From the NCBI GenBank assembly GCA_030584065.1, contig CP129489.1, positions 3,698,235-3,762,234 on the forward strand: a stretch of DNA of 64,000 nucleotides, in the 5' to 3' direction. The translations under genes were made by a program, and so were the position numbers. Positions 58,471-64,000 of this stretch are shown in pieces (the stretch's first letter is position 1; every line of letters starts with the position of its first letter). The notes beneath the pieces are model-generated. The model saw only the letters and a program-made list of their open reading frames with translations. It searched no databases and was not told the origin of the DNA. The stretch comes from Flavobacteriales bacterium. GTDB taxonomy: Bacteria > Bacteroidota > Bacteroidia > Flavobacteriales_F > PHOS-HE28.

Positions 58471-61400
58471 TCAGCGGCGGAGGTCGACGTACCCCTGCAG
58501 GGTGCGCTCGCCGTTGTTGATGTTGAGGATGACGAAGTAGGTGCCGTTGGGCAGCGCATCCCCGGTGCTGCTGTCCCCGCTCCAGTCGTTGCGGTAGTTC
58601 AGCTGTTCGAAGACCACGTTGCCCCAGCGGTTGAGCACGGTGAGCAGGTTGGCCGGATGGGCATCGAGCCCTTGGACGATGAAGGCGTCGTTGAATCCGT
58701 CCTGATTCGGCGTGAATCCCGTGGGCATGATGAGGTCCTCGGGCGCAGTCAGTTCGATGGTGAGCTGCGCACTGCAGCCGTTCGCATCGGTCACCGTTAC
58801 CGTGTAGATGCCGGCCCCGAGCGCGTTCGCAGCGCTCCCTGAGGCGCCATTCGACCAGCTGTACGCATAGGGCGGGGCACCACCGCTAACGGAAAGATCG
58901 ATGCTGCCATCCTGGCCTTGATGCGTGCTCACCTCATATCCGCCGGAGTAGTTGCTGGTCACGGCATCGATGATCAGCTCGGGGCGCTCCTCGATGGTCC
59001 AGGCCTGGCTCCAGGTACAGCCATTGGAATCCGTGATCATGATCGCATAGGTGCCAGCGGAAAGGCCCATGGCATCGCTGGTGGCGAGCCCGTGGCTCCA
59101 CGCATAGGCGAATGGAGCGGCGCCGGAGGTGACGTTCACGGTGATGCTGCCGTCGGTGCCGCCGTGGCAGATCGCGTCGGAGGCGGTCCCTTCCGCGACC
59201 AGCGGGGGAGTGGACCCAACGAGGGCCTCAGCGGTGGCGGTGCAGCCATTGGCGTCGGTGACGACCACGGAATAGGAGCCGCCCGCCAAGCCATCGAGGT
59301 TCTGCATGGTGCTGCCTTGGCTCCAGGCGTAGATGTAGGGAGCGGTACCGCCCGACACCGCCAGATCGGCCGTGCCCGTGCTTTCTCCGCACGAGGCATC
59401 GCTTGCGGTCGTTGATGCGGTGAGGGCCTCGGGGCCCGTCAGGGTTACGCACTGCTGCGCTGCGCAGCCATTGGCATCGGTTGCCGCAAGGCAATAGGCG
59501 CCGGGCGCAAGGCTGCCGATGGCGGCGCCGGAGGCCGCGAAGCCGCCTGGTCCCGACCATTGGAAGCTGATGCTGCCGGCACCGCCGCTGATTTCGGCGA
59601 CGATGCTCCCATCGTCAGCGCCGGCGCAGGAGATGTTCACGCCCCCATTGAACAGCCCGGGGACCAGTTCGGTCACGATGGCGTCCGGAGCGGAGAGGAG
59701 GAGGTCATGCGTCGCCGTGCAGCCGTTGATGTCCGTGACCGTTAGCGTGTATGCACCGGGTGAGAGGCCCGCCAGCGCAGCGAGGTCGCTGCTGAAGCCT
59801 GCGGGTCCGCTCCAGTTGATGGTGTACCCTCCGCTGCCGCCGGAGAAGAGGGCCTCCAGCGTGCCGTCGGCGGCGCCCGGGCAGCTGATGCCGTAGCCAT
59901 TGTAGGCACTGGCGATGGCACCTGCTTCCAGCGCACTATCGGGCTCGGTGAGGGTCACTTCCGTCGCGAACGCGCATTGGTTCGCATCGATCACGACGAG
60001 CTCGTAGGCATAGGTACCGGCAGGCAGGCCGGTGATATCCTCACTGCTGAAGGCGAGGCTGTCCGGACCGCGCCAATCGAACGTGTAGGGTCCTGAGCCG
60101 CCGCTCACGGTGGCGTCGATCCAGCCGTCACTGGCGCCATGGCAACTCACATTGGAGCCGCTGGGATAGTTGCTGACCTGCAGGCTGGCGCCGATCTGTG
60201 AGGGCGGCTCGGTGAGCGCGATCAGCGTATCCAGCTGGCAGCCATTGCCATCGGTGATGCTCACGCTGTAGGTGCCTGCAACGAGGCCATTGTTCAAGGG
60301 GGTATTCGAGGCGAATCCACCCGGCCCTGCGATCATCACCGTCCATGGCGCGGTTCCGCCCACGGGTTCCAGCTCGATGACGCCGCTGCTGTCCCCTTGA
60401 CACTGCAGGTTGTAGCTGCCGTAGAAGGATACGTATGCTCCAGTGCCCAGCGGGAGCGGGCTGTCCACGGCGGCGGTGAGCGTGGCGGTGCAGCCGAGGG
60501 CGTCGGTGATGGCCACCGTATAGTCTCCGTTTGAGAGGCCTGTGATATCCTCGACCGCGCTGGCGAATCCTCCGGGACCGCTCCATGCGAAGGAGTAAGG
60601 TGCAGCGCCGCCCACCACCGTGAGGTCGATCAGTCCTGCGGCCCCTGTCGGGCAGTTGTTCGCGGTGCTTGAGAACGTCACCTCCAGCGGCGGAGGGGCG
60701 GTGAGCGTAATGGTTGCCACGGCCTGGCAGCCGTTGGCATCGTTGATGACCAGTGCATAATTTCCGGCTGCAAGCCCGCTGATCGAGGCTTGCGTGCTGG
60801 TGAATCCACCGGGGCCGCTCCAAGCGATGCCATAGGGTTGCGTTCCGCCGGCGATGTTCACCGAGGCGCTCCCATCGTTCCCTTGGCAGCTGACGCCGTA
60901 CCCGTTGAGGTCGGTGACCGAGGGCGTGGCAGCCAGCGGCTGCGGCGCTTGCAGCGTGATGGAGGCAGCCCCGGTGCAGCCGTTGGAATCGGTCACGGTC
61001 ACGGAGTAGTCACCGGAGGCCAAGCCGGTGATGGAGGGCGCTTGACTGCTGTATCCATCAGGGCCGCTCCATGCATAGCTGTGGCTGCCTGTTCCGCCTG
61101 TTGCATTGGCCACCGCGCTTCCATTGCTCAATCCGGCGCAGGGGATCGCATGGCCGCCGTTGTAGCTGCTGGCAGTGATGGTGACTGAGATGCCCGATGG
61201 TTCGGCGATCGACAGCTCGGCATTGCCGATGCACCCGCTGGCATCGGTCACGGTGAGCGCATAGGTGCCGGCCCCGAGCCCGTCGATGCTGGCGCTTGCC
61301 GCTGCAAAGCCATCCGGTCCGCTCCATAGCAACGTGTAAGGGGCGCTGCCGCCAGTGATTCCGGAAGCGATTGCACCGTCGGCGGCTCCGGGGCAGGTCA

Positions 61401-64000
61401 CTGCCGCCTGTTCCGCATTGAGTGAGATGGCCAGCGCATCGGGCGCGACGAGGTCGTAGGTGGCCGTGGCGGAGCAGCCGTTGGCATCGCTCACCTGCAC
61501 CGAATAGGCGCCGGCACCTATTCCGCTGAGGTCTTCCGTGGCATCACCCGTGCTCCAGTCGAAGAGATAGGGCCCGGTGCCGCCGGAAGCGGTGAGGTTG
61601 ATGCTGCCATCGGTGGCATCGGAGCAGCTCACATGGCTGCCATTCGCACCGGAAAGGATGGCGGTGAGGCCGATGGGCGCGGGCGCTTCAAGCACCGCCA
61701 GCACCGAAGTGCTGCACCCGTTGGCGTCCGTAACCGTGGCTTGGTAGCCGCCCGCTTCAAGTCCGCTGATATCCTCTTCAATGCTGGCGTACCCTAGGCC
61801 ATTGCTCCAGACGATGGAATAGGGAGGGGCTCCGCCGAGCACGGCAAGGTCGATGGCGCCGTCCGCAGCGCCGGCGCAGGAGATCGCTGAGCCGCCCGGG
61901 TGGAAGAAGGGTGTGGCGGTCGCGGTGAGTGCCGGGGGAGCGGTGATGGTCGCGGATGCCGTGGCGGTGCATCCGTTCGCATCCGTGGCGGTAACGGTAT
62001 AGCCGCCCACTGCGAGGTCCTGGATCGTCGCTCCGCTTGCCACGAATGCATCGGGCCCGCTCCAGGCGAAGGTGATGGGCGCGATGCCGCCGGAAACGGA
62101 TGCGGAAAGGACACCATCGGATGCGCCGGCGCAGCTTGTGCCATAGCCATTGTAAAGCGCTGCGGTAATCGAGGTGGTCAGCGTGTCCGGCGCCGTGACC
62201 TCGATCTGGGCCGATTCCCGGCATCCGTTGCTGTCCGTCACGGTGAGCAAGTAGGTGCCGGCCCCAAGGCCGCTGATATCCGCATCAGCGCTGGTGTACC
62301 CACCCGGTCCTGACCAGGATACCGTGAGCGGTGCCGTGCCGCCTGAGATCGTGGCATCGATCGCCCCGTCCATTGCATCGGGGCAGCTCACGCCTGCGCC
62401 GTTGTGATCGGCCACGGTGAGCGATATGACGATATCGCCCGGCTGGGTCACGGTGTAGGTGGCGGATGCGGTGCAGCCGTTGGCATCGGTGGCGACGAGC
62501 TGGTAACTCCCGCTCGCCAATGCGCTGATGTCTTCCGTCGTAGCGGCGAATCCCTCAGGCCCGCTCCATGCAAAGCTCAACGCCCCTGTGCCGCCTGAGG
62601 CTGCTGCATCGATGGCGCCGCTCGCCAGGCCGGAGCACTCGGCAGGGCTCACCGATGCGGTGACGGCGATCGCTGGGGGTTCGGTCAGCGTGAATGCGGT
62701 GTCGTAGACGCACCCGAGCGCGTCGAAGGCATGCAGGTAGTAGACGGCCGGCCCGAGGCCCGTGAGGTCCTCGATGCCGGTGGCGTTGCCGAAGCTGTCG
62801 CTCCACTGATGCGTGTAGGGCGCAAGGCCTCCGCTCATCTGCAGGTCCACGGCAGCATTCTCGGCCCCGTTGCAGCTGATCGGCGTTACCGCCAGGGTGA
62901 CCGCCAGCGGACCCGCGGGACCAAGGATCGTGAGCGGCACGTACTTCGTTTCGTCACAGCCGTTGTTGTCCGACACGGCCACGAGGTAGTCGCCCGGGGC
63001 GAGCCCGGTGGCGGTGAGGCCGGTCTGTGGCGGAGCCGTGTTCCAGAGGATGCTGTAGGAGCCGCTGCCGCCGCTCACATCAAGCGTGGCGGTGCCATCG
63101 GCCTCGCCGAAGCAGGTGACGTGCGTGACGGATTCGAAGTAGGCCCAGAGCTCGGCGGAAGCGCCGCCCACGATCGCTGCCGCAGCCGTTTCGCAGCCGA
63201 GCGCATCGGTGACCGTCACGGTGTAGCTGCCCGCAAGGAGGCCTGTGGCGCTCGGACCGCCCTGTGCAGGGCTGGTGTTCCATGCAAAGGCATAAGGTGC
63301 GGTGCCTCCGGTGGCAGCAGCCTGTGCGCTGCCCGTGGCCGCATCGAAACACAGTGCATCGGTCGTGCCCGTGATTACGGCTTGGAGCGGCTGGAGCGGC
63401 TGGCCGATAACGGCTTCCGCGATTGCGGTGCAGCCATAGGCGTCCGTGATGGTGCAGGTGTAGGTGCCCGCGGCCAATCCGTCGGCCACCGTGCCGTCCT
63501 GACCGGGACTGGTGGACCATGCGTAGCTATAGGGTGCATTACCGCCCGCTGCCAGGATGGATGCCGAACCATCGTTGCCGCCATGGCAGCTGGCATCCGC
63601 AATGGAGGCCACGGTGCCCGTCAAGGGTGGTGGCTCAACCAGCATATACGTTGCCGTAGCGCTGCAGCCATGAGCGTCCGTCGCCGTCAGCTGATAGTTG
63701 CCGGCAGCGAGGCCGCTGAGGTTCTGCTGCACGGCTGAGAATCCGTTGGGGCCGGACCAGGCAAAGCCATAGGGCCCGGTCCCGCCATCGATGTTCGCAC
63801 TCAGCGCACCGGTGCTTTCGCCGCCACAGGCGATGTTCTGCCCGAAAGGGAGGATGGAAGGGGTGAGTGCGATGGAGAGCGGCGCCGGGCTGCCCACGTT
63901 GAATGCCCGCGTGTGGTTGCATCCATTCGCATCGGTGATGGTTACGGCATAGTCGCCGGTTCCGATCCCCACCAGGTCCTCGGTGGCGGCGGTGAATCCG
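58471..64000 (-). CDS. giant SprB-repeat surface adhesin, T9SS type B sorting domain (5' partial)
   Basis: At least 1,842 residues in the window; the frame is open at the right edge, so the signal peptide and N-terminus lie outside. There are 22 visible copies of a ~75-85 residue SprB-like repeat. Each has the core GG..PY.F.WSGP.GF....DI.GL..G.Y.V.VTDANGC. About half the copies carry an added YNGYG.SC.GA.DG segment, so two repeat types mix along the chain. The last ~95 residues (PTGFTPNQDGFNDAFIVQGL ... RTLQGYVDLRR) are a gliding-motility/CHU_C type B sorting domain. Expected to be a secreted, cell-surface filamentous adhesin for gliding, attachment or biofilm. First gene of the adhesin-PorP/SprF-PorE operon. 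Confidence 0.93.
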   Translation of the reverse strand, partial: GFTAATEDLVGIGTGDYAVTITDANGCNHTRAFNVGSPAPLSIALTPSILPFGQNIACGGESTGALSANIDGGTGPYGFAWSGPNGFSAVQQNLSGLAAGNYQLTATDAHGCSATATYMLVEPPPLTGTVASIADASCHGGNDGSASILAAGGNAPYSYAWSTSPGQDGTVADGLAAGTYTCTITDAYGCTAIAEAVIGQPLQPLQAVITGTTDALCFDAATGSAQAAATGGTAPYAFAWNTSPAQGGPSATGLLAGSYTVTVTDALGCETAAAAIVGGASAELWAYFESVTHVTCFGEADGTATLDVSGGSGSYSILWNTAPPQTGLTATGLAPGDYLVAVSDNNGCDETKYVPLTILGPAGPLAVTLAVTPISCNGAENAAVDLQMSGGLAPYTHQWSDSFGNATGIEDLTGLGPAVYYLHAFDALGCVYDTAFTLTEPPAIAVTASVSPAECSGLASGAIDAAASGGTGALSFAWSGPEGFAATTEDISALASGSYQLVATDANGCTASATYTVTQPGDIVISLTVADHNGAGVSCPDAMDGAIDATISGGTAPLTVSWSGPGGYTSADADISGLGAGTYLLTVTDSNGCRESAQIEVTAPDTLTTSITAALYNGYGTSCAGASDGVLSASVSGGIAPITFAWSGPDAFVASGATIQDLAVGGYTVTATDANGCTATASATITAPPALTATATPFFHPGGSAISCAGAADGAIDLAVLGGAPPYSIVWSNGLGYASIEEDISGLEAGGYQATVTDANGCSTSVLAVLEAPAPIGLTAILSGANGSHVSCSDATDGSINLTASGGTGPYLFDWSTGDATEDLSGIGAGAYSVQVSDANGCSATATYDLVAPDALAISLNAEQAAVTCPGAADGAIASGITGGSAPYTLLWSGPDGFAAASASIDGLGAGTYALTVTDASGCIGNAELSIAEPSGISVTITASSYNGGHAIPCAGLSNGSAVANATGGTGSHSYAWSGPDGYSSQAPSITGLASGDYSVTVTDSNGCTGAASITLQAPQPLAATPSVTDLNGYGVSCQGNDGSASVNIAGGTQPYGIAWSGPGGFTSTQASISGLAAGNYALVINDANGCQAVATITLTAPPPLEVTFSSTANNCPTGAAGLIDLTVVGGAAPYSFAWSGPGGFASAVEDITGLSNGDYTVAITDALGCTATLTAAVDSPLPLGTGAYVSFYGSYNLQCQGDSSGVIELEPVGGTAPWTVMIAGPGGFASNTPLNNGLVAGTYSVSITDGNGCQLDTLIALTEPPSQIGASLQVSNYPSGSNVSCHGASDGWIDATVSGGSGPYTFDWRGPDSLAFSSEDITGLPAGTYAYELVVIDANQCAFATEVTLTEPDSALEAGAIASAYNGYGISCPGAADGTLEALFSGGSGGYTINWSGPAGFSSDLAALAGLSPGAYTLTVTDINGCTATHDLLLSAPDAIVTELVPGLFNGGVNISCAGADDGSIVAEISGGAGSISFQWSGPGGFAASGAAIGSLAPGAYCLAATDANGCAAQQCVTLTGPEALTASTTASDASCGESTGTADLAVSGGTAPYIYAWSQGSTMQNLDGLAGGSYSVVVTDANGCTATAEALVGSTPPLVAEGTASDAICHGGTDGSITVNVTSGAAPFAYAWSHGLATSDAMGLSAGTYAIMITDSNGCTWSQAWTIEERPELIIDAVTSNYSGGYEVSTHQGQDGSIDLSVSGGAPPYAYSWSNGASGSAANALGAGIYTVTVTDANGCSAQLTIELTAPEDLIMPTGFTPNQDGFNDAFIVQGLDAHPANLLTVLNRWGNVVFEQLNYRNDWSGDSSTGDALPNGTYFVILNINNGERTLQGYVDLRR
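58471..64000 (-). repeat. tandem SprB-like repeats in the adhesin gene
   Basis: 22 modules of about 225-255 bp, from the window edge down to about 58770. They are diverged at the DNA level, unlike the 366-bp repeats near 8 kb, so this array is old. Each module contains two cysteines, one before the WSGP core and one at the TDANGC end, which may form a disulfide within the fold (inference). Confidence 0.8.

Overview
The window looks like chromosome from a GC-rich member of the Bacteroidota, most likely the Flavobacteriales. Several independent signs point there. Four proteins carry type IX secretion system (T9SS) C-terminal sorting domains. There is a PorP/SprF membrane protein and a PorE-like OmpA lipoprotein. 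The DnaJ has only half of the usual zinc-finger cysteines. A DUF4290-murA pair is present. Promoter boxes read TAnnTT(T/C)G, and Shine-Dalgarno sequences are scarce. I saw no rRNA, tRNA, CRISPR array, insertion sequence or prophage. Gene density is high and almost every gap is under 300 bases.

Layout. 1-5.8 kb: the end of an unknown gene, a deoxynucleoside kinase, a K+-dependent-type membrane pyrophosphatase with an unusual C-terminal OmpA-like tail, and an ArnT-like glycosyltransferase. 5.9-11.7 kb: a secreted protein of eight Ig-like-sized modules, four of them almost identical 366-bp DNA repeats, then a FecA-like TonB-dependent receptor. 11.8-29.3 kb, mostly minus strand: adenine deaminase with a DUF2167 protein, dnaJ-grpE, a secreted M43 metalloprotease, a thioredoxin-like protein, murA (fosfomycin-resistant Asp variant) with DUF4290, a putative rhamnosyltransferase (plus strand), a PcrA/UvrD helicase, an ABC ATPase with a membrane partner, and a Fic-fold protein lacking the catalytic histidine.

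29.6-47.6 kb: an unbroken plus-strand run of 33 genes joining the str, S10, spc and alpha operons (rpsL to rplQ, including fusA, secY, map, infA and rpoA). It has one good promoter in front (TTTG-N18-TACTTTCG), an internal hairpin between rpoA and rplQ, and a terminator after rplQ. tuf and adk, often found in this cluster in other bacteria, are absent. S4, S14 and L36 are zinc-free forms.

47.7-64 kb: a decayed-looking ORF, carA-eno, a secreted protein of unknown function, a secreted M1 aminopeptidase, a helical-repeat protein, and at the right edge a T9SS surface-adhesin operon. That operon runs leftward: a giant SprB-repeat adhesin (at least 1,842 residues, cut by the window edge), PorP/SprF, then a PorE-like lipoprotein.

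How the genes work together: the central block is core translation machinery. Around it lie envelope and secretion functions, including surface proteins exported through T9SS, iron uptake, cell-wall synthesis, and an ion-pumping pyrophosphatase that may be tied to the envelope by its extra domain. No complete new defence or mobile system was found. The least ordinary items are the pyrophosphatase-OmpA fusion, the Fic protein with His replaced by Arg, the homogenised repeats in the secreted protein, and the repeated near-start promoter boxes.
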